Shown here: positions 55,671-64,000 of the stretch, piece by piece
Position numbering within the stretch: position 1 is the first letter of the stretch
Layout of the letters: each line of letters opens with the position of its first letter
Assembly: GCF_020595055.1 (NCBI RefSeq)
Contig: NZ_JAJDOO010000013.1
Coordinates: forward strand, 1 to 64,000
Direction of reading: 5' to 3'
DNA length: 64,000 bases
DNA from: Desulfosporosinus shakirovi
Lineage (GTDB): Bacteria; Bacillota; Desulfitobacteriia; Desulfitobacteriales; Desulfitobacteriaceae
Made by a program: the position numbers and the translations under genes
The notes under the pieces: model-generated
What the model was told of the DNA's origin: nothing
Seen by the model: only the letters and a program-made list of their open reading frames with translations
Databases searched by the model: none

Positions 55671-57164
55671 CTATTTGCCGCCGCCCCGCGGCTGACGATC
55701 ATTGTCTTGTGGTTTTAAGATGCTTGGGCGTTTATTTGCAATCGGAACGGGAGAACGAACTAAAATTGCCTTCATTGCCTTTGCATCAAAAGGCAGAAGG
55801 GGCCAGAGGTAAGGCACACCAAAGGATTTTGTCCGCCATAAAAGGAAGAATACCGCTGCTGCCCCGATCCAAAACCCAATAAAATTAAAAAGTCCAGTCA
55901 TTATGATGAGGAACAACCGTGCTAAACGGTTGGCTAACCCTAATTCATAGCTGGGCGTTGCAAATGTCCCCACTGAGACAATCGCAATATACATGACAAC
56001 CTCCGGGGTAAACAGACCTACTTTCACGGCGATATCCCCGAGCATAAAAGCCGCGATCAGACCTAAGGCGGTTCCAAGGGGACCGGGAGTATGAATTGTT
56101 CCTAAACGCAAGAGATCCACGCCAAACTCAGCCAATATTACCTGTACCAGTAAAGGAACTGTTGTTTGCTCCGTGAGACCGATAAACTGAATCGATTCCG
56201 GCAGTAACTGCGGATTCAGAGCCGCACCTAACCAAAGGGGGAGAAGAAAAAGGGCTGCAAAAATCCCTCCAAATCGTATCCAACGCAGATATGCCCCTAC
56301 AATCGGTTCTTGCCGATACTCTTCCGCATGCTGAACATGACTCCAGAAGGTCGACGGTGCGATCATAATGGATGGAGAGGTATCAACTATAATGACGACA
56401 TACCCTTCCAATAAATGAATAGCCGCTACATCCGGTCGTTCAGTATATCGGACACGAGGATAAGGGTTCCAGAATTTACTTCCGAGAATAAACTCTTCGA
56501 CACTTTTTTCTGCCATAGGAATGCCGTCAATTTTTATTGCCTGGATGTCTTCTTGAATCTTTTTTACCATATCTAAGTTGGTAATATCTTCAATGTAGGC
56601 AATGCAAACATCAGTCTTTGATCGGCCGCCCACTTGAACTAACTTCATACGCAGTTTTGGATCTCGCAAACGTCGGCGTATTAAAGTTGTATTCATGACG
56701 AGGGTCTCTGTAAATCCGTCACGACTTCCCCGTGTCACCCGCTCGATATCAGGCTCCTGAGGCGCACGGGCAGGATAGGACCGTGCATCCACAATAATGG
56801 CTTTATCCTGTCCATCGACAAAGATGGCCATGGGCCCCGATAAAACGAAATAGAATACTTTGTCCATAGTTTGAACTTCAGAGACTTGTAAATTAACGAT
56901 ACGTCCCTTAACAAGTTTATCTAAGGCATTGACAATGAGGTCGGATCGTTCTAAGTCAATCAAGGCATCCAGTATATAACTTGCGACTTGCGAGTTTACC
57001 ATCCCATTAACGGAATAGATAGCAACTCTTTTGCCGCCAATAGACATTTCACGAAGCACGATATCAAAACTATCAGGCACTCCCAATTCCCGATTTAGAT
57101 ACTCGATATTTTCTTGATAATTCTTACTTACGGGAATATTTTTCTCGCTTGAATTGTCATCCAT
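55671..57164 (-). CDS. spoVAF: Stage V sporulation protein AF (GerA-family)
   Basis: 497 residues. GerA-type N-terminal soluble domain (RVAIYSVNGMVN, VRSYPARAPQEPDIERVTRGSRDGFTETL-like segment) and five to six C-terminal transmembrane helices (PLLVQVILAEFGVDLLR, TPGPLGTALGLIAAFMLGDIAV). Part of the spoVA cluster active in the forespore for dipicolinate handling and germination. Confidence 0.92.
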   Translation of the reverse strand: MDDNSSEKNIPVSKNYQENIEYLNRELGVPDSFDIVLREMSIGGKRVAIYSVNGMVNSQVASYILDALIDLERSDLIVNALDKLVKGRIVNLQVSEVQTMDKVFYFVLSGPMAIFVDGQDKAIIVDARSYPARAPQEPDIERVTRGSRDGFTETLVMNTTLIRRRLRDPKLRMKLVQVGGRSKTDVCIAYIEDITNLDMVKKIQEDIQAIKIDGIPMAEKSVEEFILGSKFWNPYPRVRYTERPDVAAIHLLEGYVVIIVDTSPSIMIAPSTFWSHVQHAEEYRQEPIVGAYLRWIRFGGIFAALFLLPLWLGAALNPQLLPESIQFIGLTEQTTVPLLVQVILAEFGVDLLRLGTIHTPGPLGTALGLIAAFMLGDIAVKVGLFTPEVVMYIAIVSVGTFATPSYELGLANRLARLFLIIMTGLFNFIGFWIGAAAVFFLLWRTKSFGVPYLWPLLPFDAKAMKAILVRSPVPIANKRPSILKPQDNDRQPRGGGK

Positions 57165-57208
57165 ACTTTGCAGCTCCCTCTTATTCCTGGCTCTCGTTTC
57201 GCATGGCT

Positions 57209-57571
57209 TTATCCCTTTGCTTTAAAAGCAACTGACATCAGATAGCCAAAAAAGACAGCTGCCGCAATCCCTACCGCTGCCGCTTCAACCCCACCGGAAA
57301 AGGCTCCCATAATCCCTCGTTTTTCAACCGCCTCCATGGCCCCTTTCGCTAAAGAATAACCAAAACCGGACAGGGGAATTGAAGCACCAGCTCCACCTAT
57401 TTTCACCAAAGGTTCGTATATCCCCAACGCCCCAAGAATTGCTCCGCCAGACACAAAAGAAACTAACACGTGGGCAGGCGTAAATGTGGGCTTTGTTAAG
57501 TCCATAAGAAGCTGTCCTATCATACAAATTATCCCTCCGACAATAAAAGCCGGAACAATCATCTCAAACAT
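57209..57571 (-). CDS. spoVAE: Stage V sporulation protein AE
   Basis: 120 residues from the ATG at 57571 (MFEMIVPAFIVGG) behind AGAAAGGATCG; the open frame extends into spoVAD without support. Small multi-pass protein with GGAILGALGIYEPLVKIGGAGASIP, close to SpoVAC. DPA channel component. Confidence 0.92.
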   Translation of the reverse strand: MFEMIVPAFIVGGIICMIGQLLMDLTKPTFTPAHVLVSFVSGGAILGALGIYEPLVKIGGAGASIPLSGFGYSLAKGAMEAVEKRGIMGAFSGGVEAAAVGIAAAVFFGYLMSVAFKAKG

Positions 57572-57590
57572 ATTCTTACGATCCTTTCTG

Positions 57591-58598
57591 TTACCCTTCA
57601 ATAACCACTGCGTGTCCAATACCGGGAATGGATTCTCCCTGTAAGGCAGAGGTTGGACTATGCAAGGCACCACTGCCTACCAGCATGACCCTTTTTAGCT
57701 TCCCGGCTTTAATTCTCTGCAAAATATCCCCAGCCAAGACTACCGATGAACAACCACACCCACTTGCTCCTGAGTGAGTATCCTGACTCTCGTCATAAAT
57801 CATGACCCCGCAATCAGTAAAGTTCGTCCCCATATTCATACCGCTTTGCTTCAATAGTTCACAGGCTAGTGCCAAACCGACCGCGCCCAGATCTCCTGAT
57901 GCAATCAGATTATAGTCAACCGGTCTAAGCTGCCTATCATGAAAGTGATTTAAGATCGTATCAGCAACCGCAGGAGCCATTGCCGCGCCCATATTATTCA
58001 CATCTTTCACTGCAAAGTCTATTACTCTTCCAATTGTTGCTGAAGTAACGCGCGGACCCGCTCCGTCGCTTCCGAGAAGTACACTGCCCGCCCCTGTTAC
58101 TGTCCACTGTGCACTCATAGCCCTTTGCGCACCCTGCTCGGTGGGCAACCGATATTGACGCTCAGCAGTATCGTGGTGGCTGGATACCCCCACTAGTACC
58201 TTTTGGGCAAATCCGCCATCAATTAACATACTCCCTACAGCTATACCTAAAGCCATAGTAGAGCAAGCTCCATACAAGCCGATAAAAGGTAAGGCCATTT
58301 GGCGAGCCGCAAAATTTGAAGAAATAATTTGATTCAGTAAATCTCCCGCTAACATAAAGTCAATTTGCTCCTTTGGGACTGACGCTTGATTTATGGCCCC
58401 ATTCATCGCCTCTTGAAGCATTTTGCTCTCTGCAACTTCCCAGGATTTTTCGCCATTTAGGGCGTCTTTCCAAACCTTATCAAAGGTCTTTCCAAGAGGT
58501 CCTTGTCCTTCTTTAGGACCCACTATAGAATAGGACGATAAAATAACTGGCGGTTTAGCAAATACTACTGTCTGGTTTCCTACTCGTTTTAAGCTCAT
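57591..58598 (-). CDS. spoVAD: Stage V sporulation protein AD
   Basis: 335 residues with a thiolase-like fold: GLYGACSTMALGIAVGSMLI, GVSSHHDTAERQYRLPTEQG and SGASGCGCSSVVLAGD. Binds dipicolinic acid and works with SpoVAC/AE. Located 78 bp after spoVAC. Confidence 0.94.
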   Translation of the reverse strand: MSLKRVGNQTVVFAKPPVILSSYSIVGPKEGQGPLGKTFDKVWKDALNGEKSWEVAESKMLQEAMNGAINQASVPKEQIDFMLAGDLLNQIISSNFAARQMALPFIGLYGACSTMALGIAVGSMLIDGGFAQKVLVGVSSHHDTAERQYRLPTEQGAQRAMSAQWTVTGAGSVLLGSDGAGPRVTSATIGRVIDFAVKDVNNMGAAMAPAVADTILNHFHDRQLRPVDYNLIASGDLGAVGLALACELLKQSGMNMGTNFTDCGVMIYDESQDTHSGASGCGCSSVVLAGDILQRIKAGKLKRVMLVGSGALHSPTSALQGESIPGIGHAVVIEG

Positions 58599-58675
58599 TT
58601 CAACCTATCCCCATTCATAAGGTGGAATATTTTATAATTAGTAAACTTGAAGTTGCTAGTCAGCATCTGTTTTGA

Positions 58676-59143
58676 CTAGTGTAAAAGAAAGTACACAAAA
58701 CCCACGACAATCGAGGTCGTGATGCCGTATACTAGTACTGGTCCTGCAACCGTGAATAATTTTGCCCCAACACCCATTACATATCCTTCACGCTTAAATT
58801 CCATGGCAGGGGCAACAATAGAATTTGCAAACCCCGTTACCGGAACAATTGAACCCGCACCTCCAAACTTCCCAATTTCATCATAAACGCCTAAACCAGT
58901 TAATAAAGCTCCCAAGAAAATCATCGTTGCAGTCGCCGCAGTCGATGCTTCGACGCGTGCTAAACCAAACGAGCTAAATAAATTGATGAAAATCTGCCCG
59001 ATCGAACAGATAATCCCACCTACTATAAATGCTCGAACTACATTTTTGATAATTGTTGGCTTGGGTGTATATTGCTTAATTAAGGTTTGATATTTTTCTG
59101 CAGTTACAGATAACAAGGGTTTTTTTTGGGTTTGGTCAGCCAT
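58676..59143 (-). CDS. spoVAC: Stage V sporulation protein AC
   Basis: 155 residues from the second ATG (59143), which has AGGAGG at good spacing; the first ATG (59149) is too close to it. Multi-pass protein with FIVGGIICSIGQIFIN and GGAGSIVPVTGFANSIVAPAMEF; mechanosensitive DPA channel. First gene of the spoVAC-AD-AE-AF operon; spoVAA and spoVAB are absent, as is common in clostridia. Confidence 0.94.
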   Translation of the reverse strand: MADQTQKKPLLSVTAEKYQTLIKQYTPKPTIIKNVVRAFIVGGIICSIGQIFINLFSSFGLARVEASTAATATMIFLGALLTGLGVYDEIGKFGGAGSIVPVTGFANSIVAPAMEFKREGYVMGVGAKLFTVAGPVLVYGITTSIVVGFVYFLLH

Positions 59144-59149
59144 CCCCAT

Positions 59150-59394
59150 TTCCTCCTTTTTTTACCAGTCAGAAAGTATAACTTTTTGTTATATACTTTC
59201 TGGAAGCATATTTTCTTTATCAGCGTCTAGCACTTTCTATTATTTGGCACAATGGGATATATTATACTTATTACCACAGTCTTTAATAATTTTTCTATTT
59301 CGACAGAGCCTTACAAGTAATTCCTAAAATTCAAGCAGGAAAATTATGGGTTATAGCGAAATCATTAGTATTGATAAATTTAGGGGGAATGGTC
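59150..59394. promoter_or_regulatory. Divergent control region between spoVA and spoIIA operons
   Basis: Contains a hairpin CAGAAAGTATAAC / GTTATATACTTTCTG (59170-59202) near the spoVAC start and, facing spoIIAA, AGGAAAA (59337) 14 bp before GAAAT (59358), a loose fit to a sigma-H promoter as used for spoIIA in Bacillus. No clear sigma-G element was identified for spoVA. Confidence 0.4.
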
Positions 59395-59739
59395 TTGAAC
59401 CTTGAAAAAAAAATAGAACGCCTGACCCTACTTCTGCGCATAGACGGCGAACTGGACATGCACACTGCATCCGATCTTCGACAAGCCATAGACAGTGAGA
59501 TTGAGAAACGAGGAATTCGTACAGTCATCCTTAATCTTCAAGATGTTCAGTTTGTCGATAGTTCCGGACTGGGTGTTATTCTGGGCAGATACAAGAAACT
59601 GCTTCCTTTAGGCGGAAAACTTAAAATCACGAATGTACCCCCTCACATTTATAAGATCATGGAATTATCCGGTTTACCAAAAATTATTAGCTTCTATATT
59701 GACGAAGCACATGCCTATGAGGAAGGAAGGGGAGCTTAA
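59395..59739 (+). CDS. spoIIAA: Anti-sigma-F factor antagonist
   Basis: 114 residues from the TTG at 59395, 7 nt after AGGGGGA; an ATG at 59389 is only 1-2 nt from that site. STAS domain with the phosphorylated Ser in VDSSGLGVILGRYK. Binds SpoIIAB to free sigma-F in the forespore. Confidence 0.94.
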   Translation: MNLEKKIERLTLLLRIDGELDMHTASDLRQAIDSEIEKRGIRTVILNLQDVQFVDSSGLGVILGRYKKLLPLGGKLKITNVPPHIYKIMELSGLPKIISFYIDEAHAYEEGRGA

Positions 59740-59740
59740 T

Positions 59741-60178
59741 ATGAAATCCAACCAAATAACCCTCACGTTTTCCAGTATCGCTGAAAATGTGAGTATTGCC
59801 CGTTTACTCATTGCTTCTATAGGAGGGCAATTGGATCTTTCACTTAATGACATCGAAGAGCTTAAAGTCGCGGTTTCCGAAGCAGTTTCTAATGCTATCA
59901 TCCACGGATACCAGAGTGTCCCCAATAACATTGTTTACCTCGATCTGGAGATCGCTGACGACACCCTCATTATTGTTGTAAAGGATGAAGGATGTGGCAT
60001 CTCTAATGTTGAGCAAGCAATGCAACCTGCTTACAGTACTGATCCTGAGCGAATGGGCCTAGGCTTTGTCTTCATGCAATCTTTCATGGACGAGCTTCAA
60101 GTAGAATCTAAACTTGAAGTGGGAACAACTGTTACCATGAAGAAGCGCTTCAAGCAAACACCCATCTCCTCTCATTAG
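59741..60178 (+). CDS. spoIIAB: Anti-sigma-F factor / serine kinase
   Basis: 145 residues from the ATG at 59741 behind AAGGGGAG. GHKL ATPase: AVSEAVSNAIIHGY (N box), VKDEGCGI (G1) and RMGLGFVFM (G2). Holds sigma-F inactive and phosphorylates SpoIIAA. Confidence 0.95.
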   Translation: MKSNQITLTFSSIAENVSIARLLIASIGGQLDLSLNDIEELKVAVSEAVSNAIIHGYQSVPNNIVYLDLEIADDTLIIVVKDEGCGISNVEQAMQPAYSTDPERMGLGFVFMQSFMDELQVESKLEVGTTVTMKKRFKQTPISSH

Positions 60179-60191
60179 GGGGGGCGAAATT

Positions 60192-60989
60192 ATGATTCAA
60201 CGACTATCAGAAATGAACCTCCCCCACTTTCCTTTGCTCTCAGATAAGGAGATGATGGAATACCTTCATGCTGCTAAAGAGGGTGATACAGCGGCCCGAG
60301 AACGTCTAATCAATTGTAACTTGAAACTAATTTTTAATTTAGTTCAACGTTTCACTCATCGAGGCTATGAGATGGAAGACCTCTTTCAGATTGGTACTAT
60401 CGGGCTGATTAAAGCCATCGACAAATTCGACTTCACCTATGGCGTCAAGTTCTCAACTTATGCCGTGCCAATGATTATCGGAGAAATACGGCGTTTTCTC
60501 CGGGATGATCATCCCGTGAAAGTTCCTCGCTCCTATAAGGAACTTGTCTATAAAGTGAATCGCGCTCGTGATGAACTGTCAGCCACCTTAGGCAGAGAAG
60601 CAACAATCGGAGAAATTGCCAATAGTATCGGTATTGATCGAGATGAGATCGTCATTGCACTTGAAGCTATCCAAAGCCCTACTTCCATCTACGATACCCT
60701 ATATCAGGACGACTCGGATCCCATCTACGTTCTCGATCAACTCTCTGATGAAAAGGGTCTTGAGCCTGGCTGGTTCGAAAAAATTGCCCTTAATGAGGTC
60801 TTGGACAAGTTGCCTGAGAGAGAGAAGCGTGTCCTGCTAATGCGATTTTTTGAAGATAAGACCCAGAGTCAAATCGCCAGTCAGCTTAATCTCTCTCAAG
60901 TTCAGATTTCTCGAATCGAACGTGCCGCGCTCCTTAGAATCCGCAAATTAGCCCAAATTAATGATCGTTCAGACATAGATCCAGAGTAG
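60192..60989 (+). CDS. sigF: RNA polymerase sigma-F factor
   Basis: 265 residues. Region 2 (EDLFQIGTIGLIKAIDKFDFTYGVKFSTYAVPMIIGEIRRF in the family pattern; here split as DLFQIGTIGLIKAIDKFD and FSTYAVPMIIGEIRR), region 3 and region 4.2 helix (DKTQSQIASQLNLSQVQISRIE). Directs early forespore transcription. Confidence 0.95.
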   Translation: MIQRLSEMNLPHFPLLSDKEMMEYLHAAKEGDTAARERLINCNLKLIFNLVQRFTHRGYEMEDLFQIGTIGLIKAIDKFDFTYGVKFSTYAVPMIIGEIRRFLRDDHPVKVPRSYKELVYKVNRARDELSATLGREATIGEIANSIGIDRDEIVIALEAIQSPTSIYDTLYQDDSDPIYVLDQLSDEKGLEPGWFEKIALNEVLDKLPEREKRVLLMRFFEDKTQSQIASQLNLSQVQISRIERAALLRIRKLAQINDRSDIDPE

Positions 60990-61001
60990 AATCCTTGATG
61001 G

Positions 61002-62150
61002 CTAGAAACCGAAAACACCCTTCATGGTACGTCCCAACTGATTGATGAGCCCAGCTTTGGCAACAGGATGATCAGCAATTAAATTAACGCTCGCTTGCAA
61101 CTGGTCATTTTGATAAAGTAAAACTTCTCCTAATTTTTGACCCTTCTCAATAGGTGCACTGATTTCTGGGTTAAGCTTTGTCTCGACCCAGAAATTTTTA
61201 TCTTTTCCTTTCTCCACTGTTGCTCCCAAGGATTTTTCTGTGATAGCTATTATCTCATTTTCTACCCCTTTACTAACTTTAACGACTCCCTGCTTCTCTT
61301 CAGCTGGGGCAAACTGTTTAAATTCATATTTAGCAAAACCATAGTTGTAGATTTTCATGGATTCAGCAAAATGTCCCCTAACTTGAGGTACACCCATAAC
61401 GACACAAATTAACCTTAATCCATTTCTTTCAACCGTCGATGCCAGACAATATTTAGCCTCATTAGTCCAACCTGTTTTGAGACCATCCGCACCGGGGTAC
61501 CACCACAGCAACTTGTTAGTATTCCAAAGCTTAAATTTGCCCTCCCGCAGGTCATATTCCTTCATGCTGGTCAGCTTACGAATAAGGGGATAATTAAGTG
61601 CTTCCTTAGAAATCATCGCCAAATCGTATGCACTCGTATAGTGCCCTTCTGCAGGCAGTCCGTAAGCATTAGCAAAATGCGTGTTTTTCAGTCCTAATTC
61701 TAGAGCCTTGCGATTCATTTCCTCTACAAAGGCCTCATGTGTCCCATTGATATGTTCAGCTACTGCGACACAGCCATCATTAGCTGATCCTACAGCAATA
61801 GCAATTAACATCTGCTCTAAGGTGAAAGTTTCTCCAGGCTCAAGGTAGATTTGAGAACCTCCAAGTTTACAGGCATTCTCACTCGCTGTTACGATATCTG
61901 TCAACTTAACTTTTTCTGAAGCCACTGCTTCTGCCGCTACCAATAATGTCATAATCTTAGTGACACTTGCCGGCGGCAATTCCTTCTGTGCTTCTTTTTC
62001 ATACAGTATTCGTCCAGAAGCTGCGTCCATCAAAATAGCACTCGTTGCTTCAGTCTCGATCTCAACTCCCAATACTGGCTGCACGTGAGCAAAGCCTATG
62101 TTTCCAAGTACAACTGCCATCGCTAAAACCATTGATAAAACTTTGCGCAT
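61002..62150 (-). CDS. dacF: D-alanyl-D-alanine carboxypeptidase DacF
   Basis: 382 residues. Signal peptide (VLSMVLAMAVVLGNIGFA), catalytic SxxK in PPASVTK, SxN in VGSANDG and KTG in DGLKTGWTN, with a C-terminal PBP5-type beta domain from about 270. Trims peptidoglycan during sporulation. It lies tail-to-tail with sigF (12 bp apart), unlike Bacillus where dacF precedes spoIIAA. Confidence 0.93.
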   Translation of the reverse strand: MRKVLSMVLAMAVVLGNIGFAHVQPVLGVEIETEATSAILMDAASGRILYEKEAQKELPPASVTKIMTLLVAAEAVASEKVKLTDIVTASENACKLGGSQIYLEPGETFTLEQMLIAIAVGSANDGCVAVAEHINGTHEAFVEEMNRKALELGLKNTHFANAYGLPAEGHYTSAYDLAMISKEALNYPLIRKLTSMKEYDLREGKFKLWNTNKLLWWYPGADGLKTGWTNEAKYCLASTVERNGLRLICVVMGVPQVRGHFAESMKIYNYGFAKYEFKQFAPAEEKQGVVKVSKGVENEIIAITEKSLGATVEKGKDKNFWVETKLNPEISAPIEKGQKLGEVLLYQNDQLQASVNLIADHPVAKAGLINQLGRTMKGVFGF

Positions 62151-62242
62151 CTTTTGTCCCCCCTCATAAAATTAGTGAAATTAAAGGTGACTTTATTATT
62201 CCCGAAAAAGTAAATTATATTGGATTGCTCCTATAAAATAGC

Positions 62243-62290
62243 AAAAAGCCTTTGTAAATTGCTTAAGCAGATTACTAAAGGCCTTTTTTA
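62243..62290 (-). terminator. Terminator of the CoA-binding-domain gene
   Basis: GCCTTT-A-GTAA pairs with TTAC-AAAGGC on the minus strand, followed by TTTTT. Confidence 0.75.
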
Positions 62291-62341
62291 TATCTAATTT
62301 AACCCAGACCTTATCTTCATTGGGAACTCCACCCACGCGCT

Positions 62342-62839
62342 TCAATACCTGCTAAACCGCTTCATAGGTACTTTAACATCTCTAAGTCCATGCCAATAAC
62401 AGGGACTCAAATAGCGCAGACTTATTTTAGAAGGATAAAGTCTGTGCCTCAGCACACACCCGCGAATAACCTCAATTCCTGCGCTGTCGCATTCTTGTTG
62501 GAGTTCCCGAGTCCAGGTTTGTTCTTGGAACCAAATCTTACTGCATCCTGCAGACACCGCATCAGGAACCAGAGACTTGAGCCTTTCTGGCAACAGACAC
62601 GGTACTGCAACCGTTACCTTGTCTGTCAGTTGCGCTAAATTGGAGTAGACCTTGCTCCCATCTACGCGAGATAAACCCTCAGCAACGGGATATACAACAC
62701 ATCTGAAATCTTTCAATGCCCGCCAAACCTTCCAAGCATGTTTATGCTTTTGAAATTTTTGAGCATCCCCTAGCACGGCAAACGTATCCTGAGTCGATAA
62801 CCCTTCGGCCAAAGGGTAAAAATTTTTCTCACGGACCAT
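62342..62839 (-). CDS. CoA-binding-domain (CoA_binding_2) protein
   Basis: 165 residues from the ATG at 62839, 8 nt after GGAGGGGG. Rossmann-like start TFAVLGDAQKFQKHKHAWKV, VVYPVAEGL, and a later GCSKIWFQEQTW segment with GIEVIRGC, as in YccU-type CoA-binding proteins. Function not settled. Confidence 0.75.
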   Translation of the reverse strand: MVREKNFYPLAEGLSTQDTFAVLGDAQKFQKHKHAWKVWRALKDFRCVVYPVAEGLSRVDGSKVYSNLAQLTDKVTVAVPCLLPERLKSLVPDAVSAGCSKIWFQEQTWTRELQQECDSAGIEVIRGCVLRHRLYPSKISLRYLSPCYWHGLRDVKVPMKRFSRY

Positions 62840-62936
62840 AACAAAAATCCCCCTCCCCAGTTGCACTTATAATATGCATACGTGAGGAGGGGAATATTAT
62901 GAGTAAAGTGGGAGTGTTACGATAATTATAAATCGT

Positions 62937-64000
62937 TTACTGTATAACCTCTTCAATTAAAGAAGGCAACTCAGGAGCTTCATTTCCTACAGAAACTAAG
63001 TCTTTAGCTAAGAGCAGTCCCTCTGCTAACTTCTCTTTATCACTGCCATAGAGTTGCAATAGAGGTTCTCCGGCTTCTACCCACTCTCCAGCTTTTTTAA
63101 CTAGTAAGACCCCGGTCCCTAAATCAATGGGGCTGTCCTTTGTAGTTCGACCTGCACCGAGAGTCATAGCTAAAACCCCAACTTTTTGTGCATCAAAGGG
63201 TCGTACGTACCCGGATTGATGAGCAAGGATGGGTAAATTCCATGGTGCGAGCTTAAGGCGTCGATCCATTACAGCTTGGGCATCTCCCCCCTGCTCTGTT
63301 AAAAAGGCTAAAAATTTATTCCACGCTGCACCACTTTCTATGCTATGAAGCAAGCATTTCTTGCCTGCCCCAACATTGGGTACAGAGTCTCCAGCCACAA
63401 GCATCCAAGCTCCCAATTCTAAACAGACTTTCATTAAATCATCCGGACCCTTCCCCTGCAAGGCATCCGCCACTTCAAGGACTTCCAAACTATTTCCGAC
63501 AGCACGGCCCAGGGGCTGATTCATATTACTTAATACTGCAATCGTCTGTCGCCCCAGAGCTTTGCCGATGTCCACCATTGTCCTTGCTAATATTCGGGCA
63601 TCTTCAACCGTCTTCATGAAGGCCCCGGAACCGTACTTTACGTCCAAGACGATCCCTTGGGCTCCTGCAGCAATCTTCTTACTCATTACAGAAGAGGCAA
63701 TCAGAGGAATGGAACTGACAGTCCCAGTGACATCGCGGAGAGCATAAAGTTTTTTGTCGGCAGGTACAAGATTTCCCGTCTGGGCGATTACGGATAATCC
63801 GATCTTCTTAACTTGCGTCAGGAATTCTTCCTGTGTAAGCTCGACCCGAAATCCGGGTATCGAGCTAAGCTTATCGATCGTTCCCCCAGTATGCCCAAGC
63901 CCTCTCCCGGACATTTTTGCCACAGGCACGCCACAGGCGGCAACCATTGGACCGATCAGTAAGGTAGCTTTATCTCCCACCCCTCCTGTGCTGTGTTTAT
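62937..64000 (-). CDS. pdp: Pyrimidine-nucleoside (thymidine) phosphorylase, 5' end outside the window
   Basis: 354 residues are visible, the C-terminal four fifths of a roughly 430-residue family. Motifs: KHSTGGVGDKATL (phosphate/pyrimidine loop), KMSGRGLGHTGGTIDKL, LDVKYGSGAFM and LGAGRTTKDSPIDLGTGV. Cleaves pyrimidine nucleosides to base and (deoxy)ribose 1-phosphate. The frame stays open to the right edge. Confidence 0.92.
   Translation of the reverse strand, partial: KHSTGGVGDKATLLIGPMVAACGVPVAKMSGRGLGHTGGTIDKLSSIPGFRVELTQEEFLTQVKKIGLSVIAQTGNLVPADKKLYALRDVTGTVSSIPLIASSVMSKKIAAGAQGIVLDVKYGSGAFMKTVEDARILARTMVDIGKALGRQTIAVLSNMNQPLGRAVGNSLEVLEVADALQGKGPDDLMKVCLELGAWMLVAGDSVPNVGAGKKCLLHSIESGAAWNKFLAFLTEQGGDAQAVMDRRLKLAPWNLPILAHQSGYVRPFDAQKVGVLAMTLGAGRTTKDSPIDLGTGVLLVKKAGEWVEAGEPLLQLYGSDKEKLAEGLLLAKDLVSVGNEAPELPSLIEEVIQ

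Noticed and set aside
1-64000. tRNA, rRNA, CRISPR arrays, insertion sequences, prophage genes
   Set aside because: None was recognised on reading both strands; short or divergent RNA genes could be missed without a covariance search.

Overview
The window looks like a chromosomal segment of an anaerobic, endospore-forming, low-GC Firmicute of the Peptococcaceae type (Desulfosporosinus/Desulfitobacterium-like). The reasons are a full set of sporulation genes (spoIIAA-spoIIAB-sigF, spoVAC-D-E-F, dacF, spmA-spmB, ytfJ), many Fe-S and heterodisulfide-reductase-like proteins, lactate-use genes, TRAP transport and sigma-54 regulation. No rRNA, tRNA, CRISPR array, insertion sequence or prophage was recognised.

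Layout. 1-8351 (minus): a tungsten aldehyde-oxidoreductase-family enzyme with Hdr-like electron carriers, in the order AOR, ferredoxin, HdrD-like, fdhD, HdrA-like, MvhD-like. This matches the BamB-C-D-E-F order of class II benzoyl-CoA reductases. Both the HdrA-like and MvhD-like genes are interrupted by a UGA exactly where the family has a catalytic-type Cys, each followed by a hairpin with GU in the loop, so both are read here as selenoproteins. The HdrD-like gene and fdhD are broken. 8352-19148: two sigma-54 activators (each CBS pair, PAS, AAA+, Fis-type helix), a LytTR response regulator between them, an SDR dehydrogenase and a DctP-DctQ-DctM transporter. Three canonical -24/-12 promoters and a shared 18-bp palindromic site (YRGTGY-N6-RCACYR) tie these together. 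19318-21104: an aromatic amino-acid operon (HutP-like, chorismate mutase, DAHP synthase) behind a terminator preceded by a Trp-Phe-Tyr codon run. 21270-24592: a conserved membrane-anchored protein, a YhiN-type flavoprotein, a small His/Cys-tailed protein and a polyferredoxin. 24759-30177: a lactate locus (permease, FAD oxidase, Fe-S subunit, FadR-type regulator) with operator palindromes. 30462-41691: housekeeping and sporulation (rluB, glycosyltransferases, spmAB, ytfIJ, scpAB, trpS, M50 protease). 41700-49787: CCA-adding enzyme, PspC/LiaF-like membrane proteins, LCP protein, lysA. 50235-52310: a graveyard of a response regulator, a histidine kinase and a TorD-type chaperone. 52428-55648: acyl-CoA dehydratase activase-type proteins. 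55671-62150: spoVA, spoIIA and dacF. The right edge holds part of a pyrimidine-nucleoside phosphorylase.

How it works together. The left third reads as one or two sigma-54-controlled catabolic modules: low-potential redox chemistry by the AOR/Hdr complex, and uptake plus dehydrogenation by the TRAP/SDR module. The lactate locus would supply electrons but its permease is frameshifted. At least six genes carry clear lesions (HdrD-like, fdhD, lldP, response regulator, histidine kinase, torD-like), which points to ongoing gene decay or a poor-quality assembly; raw reads would separate the two.
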